A stretch of DNA of 61,190 nt from an uncultured Peptococcaceae bacterium (GTDB taxonomy: Bacteria; Bacillota; Peptococcia; Peptococcales; Peptococcaceae), in NCBI GenBank assembly GCA_910585405.1, contig CAJUDO010000019.1, forward strand, positions 1 to 61,190. Direction: 5' to 3'. Both the position numbers and the translations under genes were made by a program. This document shows, one piece after another, positions 23,398-32,782 of the stretch. Positions within the stretch are counted from its first letter, which is position 1; the number at the start of each line of letters is the position of its first letter. Below the pieces are notes generated by a model. It saw only the letters and a list, made by a program, of their open reading frames with translations. It searched no databases and was not told the DNA's origin.

Positions 23398-26300
23398 ATG
23401 GCTAGGTTAAAAGAATACAATGGTCATTACTGTGAATCAGAATATGAATATGCCTTCATTGGATTTTTGGAGGCTGAGGGCTGGATTTATTCTTCTGGTA
23501 ACAACATTTCTCGTGTAACCAAAAGAGATGTGCTGATTGCTGATGATTTCAAGAAGTTCATAGTCGACACAAATACTGATTTAACCGAAGAAGAAGTTAC
23601 CCAAATTTTTGATAACGTGCGTCTTGTAGGTAGCGAAAGTGACTTCGCTACTTTACACAAGGTATATGGCTGGATGGTTGATGGGGTTCAGTTTACATCG
23701 CAAGGCGGATTGGCGAGAATGATACAGCTCATTGATTTTGAAAATTGGGACAAGAACATATTCCGCGTGGTAAACCAGTTCACAGTAGAATATACAAACA
23801 ACGGTCAGAAAGAAAATCGCAGACCGGATGTACTCTTATTTGTAAATGGTATGCCGTTATGCGTAATTGAATTGAAAAATCCTGCTGATGCGAATGCAAC
23901 AATTTATGATGCGTGGGAACAAATTAATATCCGTTACTGGAGAGACATTCCGCATTTATTGCATTACTGTCCATTAGCTTGCATCTCTGATGGTGTGAAA
24001 ACAAGGCTTGGAACGGTTCGTACTCCTTATGAGCATTTTTATGCATGGAGACGGGTGAACGAAGGAGATGCAGTATCTACGCTGCCTTTTGAAGAAACTG
24101 AAACGATGATAAAGGGTGTTTATGCACCTGAGCGTTTCTTAGAGATTTTCAGAGATTATATTTATTTTCAAGATAGTATTTACGATAGTGACGAAGTTGA
24201 AATTGTATGTCGTTATCCGCAGTTCTTTGCAACAAGATTACTGAAACAAAGTATAGTAAATTCTGTTGTTCAAAAAAACGGTAAAGGTGGAACATATTTC
24301 GGTGCGACAGGATGTGGAAAAACATACACGATGGCTTTTCTTGCCCGCCAGCTTGCACTTCGTTGTACAGATATACCGGAAATCGGCTCACCGACAATTA
24401 TTTTGATTGTTGATCGTGATGAACTGCAAAAGCAGGGGGCAAAACTTTTTACAAAGAGTAAGGAATTTTTGAACCTTGGTGAAGTATCTGTTGTAAAAAA
24501 CAGAGCACAGTTAAGACAGGAACTGGGAGCAAGACAAAGTGGCGGTTTCTACATCTGTACCATTCAAAAGTTCTGCGACCGGGAAGATGACAAAATCGGT
24601 CTTATCAATGACAGAAAGAATATTATATGTTTTTCTGATGAAGCACATAGAACTCAGCTTGAACATTCTAAGAAGATTCAATTCAGCGAGGATGCTGATA
24701 AAAATATGAAAGCCATGGTTTCAAAGCCGTATGCAAAGGTGTTAAAAGAAGCATTTCCGCAGGCTACTTTTGTTGGCTTTACAGGCACTCCAATTGCAGA
24801 AACTTATCAGACCTTTGGTGACGAAATTGACCGATATACAATGGATCAGGCAGTTGCAGACGGATTGACGGTTTCTATCAAATATCACCCTCGTATTGCA
24901 AAGGTTTTGCTTGATAAGGTAAAAGTAAAAGAGATTGAAGATTACTATAAAAAATGTGCTGATGATGCTGCAACTTATGAGGATGTTGAAGCAAGCAAAA
25001 AGGCTATGAGTTCTATGGAGGTAATTCTCGGTGAGCCTTCCAGACTTGAGCGACTTGCTATAGATATCCATGATCATTATATTTCTTCCTGTGCAGGCGA
25101 TCCGGACAGAATACAGAAAGCAATGGTTGTTTGTTCAAACAGAAAGATTGCATATGCGTTACTTCAGAAATTCAGGGATAAATATCCAGAATGGTTTGAA
25201 GAAAAGAAATCACCTGATGGAGTTTATGTAACCGAAGATGAGTTAAAAGAATTGAAGCCAATGCCATTTATCGCAATGGTGTCTAGTGTCGGTAGTAACG
25301 ATGAAGAAGATATGTATAATTATTTGGGCGGTGTTAAAAATGATAAGCGTTCGGAAGAAATGGATGCTGCTTTTAAACAGGAAAAATCAAACTTCCATAT
25401 CGCTATTGTTGTAGATATGTGGATTACAGGCTTTGACGTTCCTTGTCTTACATACTTGTACAACGACAAACCGCTTAAGAAGCATTTGCTGATACAGACA
25501 ATCAGCCGTGTAAACAGAAAATATCCCGGAAAAGAATTTGGAATGATAATTGACTATATAGGTATTCGTGACAATATGCGTGAAGCAATGAAAGTTTATG
25601 GTGGAGATACATCTGTTGCTCCTACATCTGATGATGTAGAGCAGGCTGCATCTGTGTTCAGAGAAGAGTTAGAAATCTTAAAAACACTGTTTCATGATTA
25701 TGATTTATCACCATTCTTAAATCCGAATTGTGACCCTGTCGAGCGTTACAGACTTCTTGCGAAAGCTGCCGAGCATGTATTTGTGTCAACGCAGGAATTA
25801 CAAACAGAAGGAAATAAAGGTTCTAAGAAAGTTTCCTTCAAAACCTACTTCTTAAAGACTGTAAAACGAATGAGGGCGGCTTTTGATATCTGCCAGCCTT
25901 CCGGTGATCTTGGAGAAGAGGAATCTGCACTTGCACAATGCTTTATGGCTGTAGCTGGTCTTGTTCGTAAATGGAGTGGGACAAGTGAAGTGGATACCGA
26001 TACCATGAATCGGGCAGTTTCCAAGATGGTGGAAGAAGCATTGAAATATAACCAGGTGGAAAGTGTTCTTGAAAGTGGCGAGGAAGAAGATATCTTTTCT
26101 CCGGAATACTTTGAAAAATTATCTGATGTCAAAATGCCGGCAACCAAGCTGGAACTTCTTGTGAAAATGCTGCGTAAGCAGATTAAGGAATATGGAAAAG
26201 TAAATCAGTTAGCTGCAAAGACATTTCAGGAAATGCTAGAAAAGACGATTGCAGAGTATCATGAAAGACGAAAACACCTCACCGCTGAAGAAGCCGGAGA

Positions 26301-26823
26301 AGCACAGGAACAAGCATCTGAGGATATTATTAAGATTGCAACAGAACAGGCCTTGAAGATCCTTGCTCAGATGAATGAAGATCGTCAAAGCTTCCGTAAA
26401 ATTGGTCTTACCTTTGAAGAAAAGGCTTTCTATGATATTCTGATAACCCTGCGTGACCAGTATAATTTTGAATACGGAACAGATAAAGAGGTTGACGGTA
26501 TTGTGGTTAATGACAAGTGTAAATCACTTGCTAAAAAGATTAAGGAAATTATTGATACAAAGTCTTCATTTGCAGATTGGCTTAATAATAAGAATGTTCG
26601 GAACGATTTAAAATTTGAAATAAAGGTTTGTCTGGTTAAGAATGGATATCCACCACAGTATAGTCCGGAAGTATTTAGTAAGGTTATGGAGCAGGTTGAG
26701 AATTTTGAAGAGTATTCAGAAGAGAATATTCCAGAAAGAACCACGACATATTTTGATAGACTGTATGATTTTCAGAAACCACTGATGGTGGCTGAAGAAC
26801 GTACAAAATATGGTGATAAATAA
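23398..26823 (+). CDS. hsdR: Type I restriction-modification system endonuclease/translocase subunit
   Basis: A 1141-residue motor nuclease. The N-terminal nuclease has the PD-(D/E)XK residues Asp144, Glu158 and Lys160 (RPDVLLF... VIELKN). The helicase part has Walker A GATGCGKT at 302-309, the DEAH box at 414-417 and GFTGTPI, then a C-terminal helical region for HsdM binding. AAGGAGG precedes ATG 23398. All catalytic motifs are present, so the system should be able to cut unmodified DNA. Confidence 0.95.
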   Translation: MARLKEYNGHYCESEYEYAFIGFLEAEGWIYSSGNNISRVTKRDVLIADDFKKFIVDTNTDLTEEEVTQIFDNVRLVGSESDFATLHKVYGWMVDGVQFTSQGGLARMIQLIDFENWDKNIFRVVNQFTVEYTNNGQKENRRPDVLLFVNGMPLCVIELKNPADANATIYDAWEQINIRYWRDIPHLLHYCPLACISDGVKTRLGTVRTPYEHFYAWRRVNEGDAVSTLPFEETETMIKGVYAPERFLEIFRDYIYFQDSIYDSDEVEIVCRYPQFFATRLLKQSIVNSVVQKNGKGGTYFGATGCGKTYTMAFLARQLALRCTDIPEIGSPTIILIVDRDELQKQGAKLFTKSKEFLNLGEVSVVKNRAQLRQELGARQSGGFYICTIQKFCDREDDKIGLINDRKNIICFSDEAHRTQLEHSKKIQFSEDADKNMKAMVSKPYAKVLKEAFPQATFVGFTGTPIAETYQTFGDEIDRYTMDQAVADGLTVSIKYHPRIAKVLLDKVKVKEIEDYYKKCADDAATYEDVEASKKAMSSMEVILGEPSRLERLAIDIHDHYISSCAGDPDRIQKAMVVCSNRKIAYALLQKFRDKYPEWFEEKKSPDGVYVTEDELKELKPMPFIAMVSSVGSNDEEDMYNYLGGVKNDKRSEEMDAAFKQEKSNFHIAIVVDMWITGFDVPCLTYLYNDKPLKKHLLIQTISRVNRKYPGKEFGMIIDYIGIRDNMREAMKVYGGDTSVAPTSDDVEQAASVFREELEILKTLFHDYDLSPFLNPNCDPVERYRLLAKAAEHVFVSTQELQTEGNKGSKKVSFKTYFLKTVKRMRAAFDICQPSGDLGEEESALAQCFMAVAGLVRKWSGTSEVDTDTMNRAVSKMVEEALKYNQVESVLESGEEEDIFSPEYFEKLSDVKMPATKLELLVKMLRKQIKEYGKVNQLAAKTFQEMLEKTIAEYHERRKHLTAEEAGEAQEQASEDIIKIATEQALKILAQMNEDRQSFRKIGLTFEEKAFYDILITLRDQYNFEYGTDKEVDGIVVNDKCKSLAKKIKEIIDTKSSFADWLNNKNVRNDLKFEIKVCLVKNGYPPQYSPEVFSKVMEQVENFEEYSEENIPERTTTYFDRLYDFQKPLMVAEERTKYGDK

Positions 26824-26837
26824 GGGGTGATAACGGT

Positions 26838-27746
26838 TTGAATCAAAACAATAAATTGTTTGGTTTGTTAAGAAATAAAAAAATTATCGAAATTCTAGAT
26901 GGTGATATTAAATATGGCGATTACGAATTTGAAGATGGTTCTACTATAAAGATATCAATGCCTTATCTATCTGGAGCCGATTTATGTGCCTTATCCACGC
27001 GGTTTGGACTTCCGGTCACTTATTCATGGAATGGTGGAGCTTTAAGCAGATGGCAGTACCTCGATGAGCTATTTGAATACTGTATAAAATATAATAAGTG
27101 TTCGAGTCTATTAGCACATATGTTTTCTTTGAATCAATTTTCAAAGCTACTCAAGGGGTATGATGCTGAAGAAATAAAGAATGCTCATAAAGTCATTGTG
27201 AATACCATTATTGGGGAAATTAATGGAATACTAGTTTGGGGAGGAAATGAATTAGCTATTGTTGGTAACAACTTTATTGTACATCCAATTGAAAGCAAGA
27301 TTGAGATAGTTGCTCCTGCAATAAAAACGATTGATAGAGAGTATATTATAAGCATCTCGTCAAGAGCTATGAGAGACGTTGAGCAAAATGATTTTGACAG
27401 CGCAATTACCAAAGCTCGGACGTTGTTAGAAGAGACATTTTGCTATGTGATTGAGAAAAAGAACGAAGTACCATCCGACAGCGGTGATATGAGTAAACTA
27501 TACAAACAAGTCAAAACTCTTTATAATATGCATAATGATGCAAATACAGATCGAAGAATAAATACTCTCTTATCTGGCTTAAATAGCATTGTATCTGCAA
27601 TATCTGAAATGAGGAATAAAGATAGTGATGCCCATGGAGTAGGTTCAAATCGAATAAATATTGATGAACATCACGCTAGACTTTTTGTTAATGCAGCGAT
27701 GACTATGGCTGATTTTATTATTTCGGTTTACAAAAAACAGTCATAG
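26838..27746 (+). CDS. Abi_C-domain protein, fourth gene of the hsd operon
   Basis: A 302-residue soluble protein starting at TTG 26838, with AGGGGTGA eight bases upstream and only 14 bp after hsdR. Residues about 190-300 resemble the abortive-infection C-terminal domain (Abi_C): helical, with SGLNSIVSAISEMRNK, DAHG and HHARLFVNAAMTMADF. The first 190 residues match no family I know. Proteins with this domain are found in phage-exclusion loci and as companions of type I systems. Its role in defence is inferred from position and domain. Confidence 0.75.
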   Translation: MNQNNKLFGLLRNKKIIEILDGDIKYGDYEFEDGSTIKISMPYLSGADLCALSTRFGLPVTYSWNGGALSRWQYLDELFEYCIKYNKCSSLLAHMFSLNQFSKLLKGYDAEEIKNAHKVIVNTIIGEINGILVWGGNELAIVGNNFIVHPIESKIEIVAPAIKTIDREYIISISSRAMRDVEQNDFDSAITKARTLLEETFCYVIEKKNEVPSDSGDMSKLYKQVKTLYNMHNDANTDRRINTLLSGLNSIVSAISEMRNKDSDAHGVGSNRINIDEHHARLFVNAAMTMADFIISVYKKQS

Positions 27747-27783
27747 TTATAGCGTAAGTATCATTTCGGTATTTGAGATAAAT

Positions 27784-27834
27784 ATAATGACCACACTGGA
27801 GCAATCGGTATTCCAATGTGGTCATTATATTTTG
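27784..27834 (+). terminator. Terminator of the hsd-Abi operon
   Basis: ATAATGACCACAC pairs with ATGTGGTCATTAT, extended by GGA/TTCC, followed by a short T stretch. Confidence 0.75.
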
Positions 27835-27901
27835 AGTTCCGCTTAGAAAGTTTTTCTTCAAAAAATTAATCGTTTTTCGTTAATCTCTAATTGGACCTCC
27901 A

Positions 27902-27954
27902 CAATAAAATCAGTGTAGCACATTTTTTCGGAAATTTGGAGAGGATTTATTTTG
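27902..27954. repeat. 53-bp direct repeat, right copy
   Basis: Perfect copy of 20216-20268. As a duplicate of the regulator promoter it reads leftward toward the Abi_C gene, though the terminator hairpin lies between. From 27955 to 28123 I see only intergenic sequence, probably the old upstream flank of the regulator gene. Confidence 0.92.
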
Positions 27955-28123
27955 CAGATGCAGAAAATTTCAGGAGTGAATTAGTTTGCGGCGGAGAAAA
28001 TGTGCGAACAGTCGGTATCATTTCGGCAGAGGTAATCGGAAGATGAACTGTGAAATACGGACTGTACAGAAAAATATGTGATATATGCTTGTAAAAGTCT
28101 TTTCAGAAAAGTGGACGATGTAG

Positions 28124-28129
28124 TATAAT
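28124..28129 (+). promoter_or_regulatory. -10 box for the transglutaminase-like gene
   Basis: TATAAT 63 bp before the GTG start; no clear -35. Confidence 0.45.
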
Positions 28130-28191
28130 ACAAATGCAGATTTTAAGAATGACAGTACATAGAAGAAATTGGAACAAGTGAGGGAAAAACT

Positions 28192-29463
28192 GTGAAGAAA
28201 AGGATTTTTGGTATGGCTTTGTTGTGCGCGTGTCTATTGACAGGGCCAGCTTACGGGGCAGAAGCCGTGACAGCGCAGGGTTGTAATACTGTAGTGCTGG
28301 TAAACGGTGTAGCACAGGAAATTTATCCGTACAATATTGAAGGGAACAACTATTTCAAATTGCGGGAACTGGCTGTAGCTTTAGCAAATACGAACAGTTC
28401 TTTTGCAGTGGAATGGGATGGAGAAAAAGAAGCGATTAATTTGAATACAATGGGACGCACTATGCTTGATAATATAGATTTGCAGTTTCCGGCAGGGGAA
28501 ACAGTGAAGGAGGCAGAGGCTTCTGCAGCTGCACTTTATTGCGACGGGCAGCCGGTGGATATTCATGCGTACAATATCGAGGGTAATAATTATTTTAAGC
28601 TGCGGGATATCGGTGAGGTATTGGGATTTTCTGTAGCTTGGGATGATGAAGTTCAGTTGATGGAGATTGACACGAATACGGTAACAACCAGTACGGCGAC
28701 ACAGGGCTATTCCACAATAGGTGCTGCTGATGGCAGCGGGATTGAGCTGGATGAAAGTTTTACCAATCCAGATTATTGGGATACGTTACCTGCTTTTGAT
28801 GTGGAGGTAGAGCCAGAGGCAGGGCAGGATTGGGAGGAAGAGGAACCACCGACTGGACAAACTGGGAGCAGACCGAATACTGGTGTGGTGCAGACGGATG
28901 TACAGCAATTGCTGAATGGTGCAGAACTGCGGCCAAAGTACACGCAATTTGCAGTTTTGAATAACTTAATTGATGATTTTATGGCACAAAATTTTAACAG
29001 TAGTATGGATACCTACACTAAGGTGCGGGTTGCTTATGATTATTTTATTCAAAATATGACTTATGAAACAGCCACACAGCTGGACATGGGTATGTTTAGC
29101 AAAGAGGAAGCTGCTGTAATCTGGCAGCATTATCCAGAGCGATATGCGGTGCCTATTTTGCTGGACCATAAGGGTGTGTGCAATCATTATTCCTCTGCGT
29201 ATGCAGCGATTTTGCAGGCGATAGGATTAGATGTACAGGTAGTAAGCGGCAAAACAAAATCTTCTGCCGGTGGATACAGCAGTCATGTGTGGGTGACAGT
29301 GCGAATTGACGGCGTAGACTATTTGTTCGACCCGCAGGTAGAGCAACGCATTGCACAGCGTAACGGCAACGTGATTCAATATTACCGCTTTGGGAAAGCC
29401 GTAAGCGCATTACAAAGTGATTATCAGGCGGACAAGCAGTATCAATTTGCCGATTCGTTATAA
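28192..29463 (+). CDS. Exported transglutaminase-like protein with stalk repeats
   Basis: A 423-residue secreted protein. A signal peptide (MKKRIFGMALLCACLLTGP, cut near AYGAEA) is followed by two copies of the copper-amine-oxidase N-terminal-like stalk domain, sharing NIEGNNYFKLR; this module is a wall or surface adaptor in Bacillota and carries no oxidase activity. A Pro/Glu-rich linker leads to a transglutaminase-like domain with the triad Cys330 (GVCNHY), His365 (SSHVWV) and Asp380 (LFDPQ). It may act as a cysteine protease or crosslinker at the envelope. GAGGG seven bases before GTG 28192 fixes the start. Confidence 0.85.
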   Translation: MKKRIFGMALLCACLLTGPAYGAEAVTAQGCNTVVLVNGVAQEIYPYNIEGNNYFKLRELAVALANTNSSFAVEWDGEKEAINLNTMGRTMLDNIDLQFPAGETVKEAEASAAALYCDGQPVDIHAYNIEGNNYFKLRDIGEVLGFSVAWDDEVQLMEIDTNTVTTSTATQGYSTIGAADGSGIELDESFTNPDYWDTLPAFDVEVEPEAGQDWEEEEPPTGQTGSRPNTGVVQTDVQQLLNGAELRPKYTQFAVLNNLIDDFMAQNFNSSMDTYTKVRVAYDYFIQNMTYETATQLDMGMFSKEEAAVIWQHYPERYAVPILLDHKGVCNHYSSAYAAILQAIGLDVQVVSGKTKSSAGGYSSHVWVTVRIDGVDYLFDPQVEQRIAQRNGNVIQYYRFGKAVSALQSDYQADKQYQFADSL

Positions 29464-30010
29464 ATATCGGTGATGAACGGACAAACAAAAAGAGAATAGA
29501 TAGACGGGAGAAAACAGCGAATACTTTTTGCGGTGCTCATTAGAAGCTGTGAGCACAGTACGAAATTCTCCGGCCCTATATTTAGAAACAGGTGCAGCCA
29601 AGTGGCAGGCACCTGTTTTTTTATGAAAAAGTGTTTGCTGTTGGGGGCTTTGTGTATTGTGAGAAACACAGCCCTTTTACATAGAGATTTTGTCATAACA
29701 ATTGGAAATTCAGTTGCTGGCAAAGCAAGAATGTAGGATAATAAACAAATACATAAGAGGGGGATTTCGTAAAGAACTATTTTGAGGTTTTTTCCAGTCG
29801 TAATGTCGCTACAAAAGCGGAAAACGGATCGAAATAATGCGCTGTAACCCTCTGTTTTCCTTAGTAACTGTGAGATATATTCCTGTGGTCTTGGCCGAAA
29901 TTCAAAGCTTATTCTACTTAAGGGAAAACAATTGAACAAATAGATGCTCCACAAAAAAATATTCTAGAGGAGAGTCTGTTTTCATCTGACAGGTAACGGT
30001 GCCACATTCG
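29464..30010. other. Intergenic stretch with a terminator and an orphan promoter
   Basis: Between the transglutaminase-like gene and the convergent LysR gene lie a terminator at 29587-29622 and a promoter-like pair TTGCTG-17 bp-GATAAT at 29714-29742 (plus strand). A GAGGGGG follows at about 29757 but only short, unrecognisable frames come after it. It may be a gene remnant or a small RNA. Confidence 0.3.
29587..29622 (+). terminator. Terminator downstream of the transglutaminase-like gene
   Basis: AACAGGTGC pairs exactly with GCACCTGTT, followed by seven T. Confidence 0.8.
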
Positions 30011-30958
30011 CTACAATAAATCTTTTATTTTCTTCAGTGCAATCTCAACAAAATCCTCCACTTCCTCTGGACAATCCAGACTTGCAAAGAAGTCGTGCTG
30101 AATCTCTACCGAATCAGTAACAGGCAGAATAGCTATATCCTCAAACCATGTTTTGCATTTTGAGCGTGCTCCCGTGACAATACTGTCTATTAGACCGACT
30201 CCCTTTCCATTTTTAATTGCTGCGATCCAGCCTGCCAAATTGTTAATTTTATAGGCGGTCTGAAATGGATGCCCCCTGAAATAGAAATCGAAATAATCAA
30301 GTTCTTTTTCTACGTTCTCGCTATCTGAGTTAAACCTAACAAGAGGTAGTTCTGACAGCATCTTCATGGATATACTTTTCTGTTTTTCAAGTATGTTGTC
30401 TTTTCCTACACACAACATGTACCGGCTAGCTATATCTTCAGCCATAGTAAACTTCTTAAAGTTAAAAAGATATTTCACAGCAGGTAGTCTTTCCTTTTCT
30501 GAAAAGTGAGTAAAAACGACCCAGTCATGTATTCCCTGTGCCTCCTTCCGTTTCACCTGTTCCAAAGTCGTATTACTGAATTCATGAATTTCAATAAAAA
30601 TATTTTTCTCTTTATTCATGTATTCCATAACGATATGGTTCAGAAACGCTTCTGTATACACATTATGAGCGTATAGATGAATGGTAGCAGGCGACTTTTT
30701 ACCGGAAGTGTTTAATATGTCCATTGTCTCGTTATATGTAGCCAGCATTTTTCTTGCCATTTCAATGATCAGATTTCCTTCTGGTGTCGGCAACACTCCG
30801 GTTGAAAGACGTATAAAAAGTTTTATACCGATTTCCTTTTCTAGTGCAATTATAGAATGGCTTAATGACTGTGGGGTAAGTAGTAACTGCTTACTTGCTT
30901 TGTTAATTGATCCATTCTCTGCGATTGCAACCAGATATTTAAGTTGCTCCATATTCAT
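30011..30958 (-). CDS. LysR-family transcriptional regulator
   Basis: A 315-residue regulator. The N-terminal winged helix is plain: MEQLKYLVAIAENGSINKAS, then QSLSHSIIALEKEIG and the hinge helix. The rest is the effector-binding domain. ATG 30958 was chosen because AAGGCGG lies nine bases upstream; the open frame continues to 31096 but without supporting features. It is divergent from the transporter-amidohydrolase pair and probably controls it in response to a small acid. The 360-bp gap between the two is AT-rich with a TATAAT at 31249-31254 facing the transporter. Confidence 0.9.
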   Translation of the reverse strand: MNMEQLKYLVAIAENGSINKASKQLLLTPQSLSHSIIALEKEIGIKLFIRLSTGVLPTPEGNLIIEMARKMLATYNETMDILNTSGKKSPATIHLYAHNVYTEAFLNHIVMEYMNKEKNIFIEIHEFSNTTLEQVKRKEAQGIHDWVVFTHFSEKERLPAVKYLFNFKKFTMAEDIASRYMLCVGKDNILEKQKSISMKMLSELPLVRFNSDSENVEKELDYFDFYFRGHPFQTAYKINNLAGWIAAIKNGKGVGLIDSIVTGARSKCKTWFEDIAILPVTDSVEIQHDFFASLDCPEEVEDFVEIALKKIKDLL

Positions 30959-31318
30959 ATTTATAATCCGCCTTTCGCTTTTTTCTATTCGGATTTCCTT
31001 TTGATATAGTTTTATATAAGATTGACACGCTACAGAACACATGGAGGTGAATAGCGGGGCTGTATAGCGGCAACCTCGCTTTTCTTTTTTTAACAAAGGA
31101 TTGCAGGAGTTGTGTGACTGGCTTGCTAAATATGACTGTGTTGGTTTTTATTATAGTCCATATATTGGGCTCACAGTATAAGAAATAATTTGAAACAATT
31201 GTGTTTTTATAAAGAATTTTCTTATTCCTTGTATGAATCGCTGAGCTATATAATGTATGTATAAAAGAGAACGTTCTCAAATATTTTTATCTTTTTGTTT
31301 TGAGGAGGCTGCTTGCTT

Positions 31319-32752
31319 ATGTCCGTTGAAAAAAACCGTATATTTTTTTTACATCTAATTGTTGTGATGGTCATCATGATTGGATTTCGCTTTCTTCCTC
31401 CCCTTGGTGAGATAACACCTGGCGGTATGCAGATTTTGGGCGTGTTTATTGGAGGTATCTACGGCTGGATAACCATTGGGCTGCTCTTGCCTAGCCTTTT
31501 GGGTATGCTTGTGGCGGGATTCACAGATGTTATCACAACAACAGAGTTTTTCACTAAAGCCTTTGGTAGTCAGATATTCGTTCTGGTTATGGGTATGATG
31601 ATTCTTGCGGCATTTATTTCGCAGAACAATCTGGCCCAGGTAATCATCAGAACATTGATGTCTCTAAAGATAAGCAGGGGAAGACCATGGGTCACTGTTT
31701 TATGTTTTTTCTATGCTATTTTTGCAGTTGCATCGGTTACCAATTCAACCATTAGTGCTGTAGTGTGCATAACGCTTTATATTCAGATGGCCGCAGACGC
31801 AAAACTGCCGCAATACAATCGTTTGAATACGGCAATGATTACTGGTATGGCATTTTCAACACTGATGGGTGACTGTACGCTTCCGTTTCAAAATACTGTT
31901 ATTTTGGTAAGTGGCGCATATCACTCGGTGACCGGAACAAATTTGGATCTCGGTCTATATTTGTTGAGCTTTCTGCCCTGGGCAATGTTTATGATTGCTG
32001 TTTATGTTTTGTTTTGCAAATATGTACTGCGTATTGACGCTTCTGCGCTCCTTAATGCAAATATGAACTATGGAAACGAAAGTGTAACAAAACGGCAGAT
32101 GATTTCAATCGGTTTTATCCTGCTCACTTTAGTTTTGCTGGTATTACCGAATTTTCTCCCCGAAGGGCTGTTTTTGAAATTGTTTCTTCAGTCTCTGGGA
32201 CTTGGCGGTACAGTATTGCTGGCATTGTTTATTATGGCTATAGTGCATATTGACGGTGAACCGATTCTGAGTATCCCGCAGGCTGCAAAGGGCATATCCT
32301 GGGACATACTGTTTATGATTGCCTATTATTTCCCTGTTGCTTCTATTTTGACTTCGGATGTAACTGGAATCAAGGCAACGATTACGACCGTTCTGACGCC
32401 AGTCTTGTCAGGATTATCCCCAATGTTGATTGTTATCGTGATTGCAGTTTCATGCGTTATCTTTACGAATTTTCTGAATAATATGCTTGTTGCAGCGCTT
32501 ATGACGTCCACTGTAGGTCTAATGAGCGATTTCCTGGGAGGGATAAGCTTGGCGGCGCTGGTACTAGTTATTATATTCTGCTGTAATATCGCGTATATTT
32601 TACCGTCAAGTTGCCCAACGAACGCATATTTTTATTCGCAGCGGGAACTGATTAGGTTTAATACTCAGTTTAAGCATGCCTTGATTGTCGGCACAATCAT
32701 GCTGGTTATCACTATAATTCTAGGATTACCGTGGTTCAGCTTGTTTTTCTAA
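31319..32752 (+). CDS. SLC13/DASS-type anion permease
   Basis: A 477-residue membrane protein with about twelve hydrophobic segments, of the divalent anion/sodium symporter (ion transporter superfamily) kind. Features include SVTNSTISAVVCIT in the first half, near-symmetric TNFLNNMLVAALMTS in the second and PSSCPTNAYFYSQ, the paired loops that carry the substrate-binding SNT-like motifs in this family. GAGGAGG ten bases upstream supports ATG 31319; a TTG at 31313 is the alternative. The neighbouring amidohydrolase (30 bp downstream) suggests a carboxylate that is then metabolised. Confidence 0.85.
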   Translation: MSVEKNRIFFLHLIVVMVIMIGFRFLPPLGEITPGGMQILGVFIGGIYGWITIGLLLPSLLGMLVAGFTDVITTTEFFTKAFGSQIFVLVMGMMILAAFISQNNLAQVIIRTLMSLKISRGRPWVTVLCFFYAIFAVASVTNSTISAVVCITLYIQMAADAKLPQYNRLNTAMITGMAFSTLMGDCTLPFQNTVILVSGAYHSVTGTNLDLGLYLLSFLPWAMFMIAVYVLFCKYVLRIDASALLNANMNYGNESVTKRQMISIGFILLTLVLLVLPNFLPEGLFLKLFLQSLGLGGTVLLALFIMAIVHIDGEPILSIPQAAKGISWDILFMIAYYFPVASILTSDVTGIKATITTVLTPVLSGLSPMLIVIVIAVSCVIFTNFLNNMLVAALMTSTVGLMSDFLGGISLAALVLVIIFCCNIAYILPSSCPTNAYFYSQRELIRFNTQFKHALIVGTIMLVITIILGLPWFSLFF

Positions 32753-32782
32753 TTTAAATAAATTTGGAGGAGTGATTGCTTT

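Larger units (their letters stand above)
20269..27901. mobile_element. Type I restriction-modification island between direct repeats
   Basis: The 7.6-kb interior contains hsdM, hsdS, hsdR and an Abi_C gene and nothing else. It is richer in A and T than its neighbours and uses more A/T-ending codons. The perfect flanking repeats show that it was added to an older intergenic region. No integrase or transposase lies inside, so the mechanism of entry is not visible. Confidence 0.7.
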
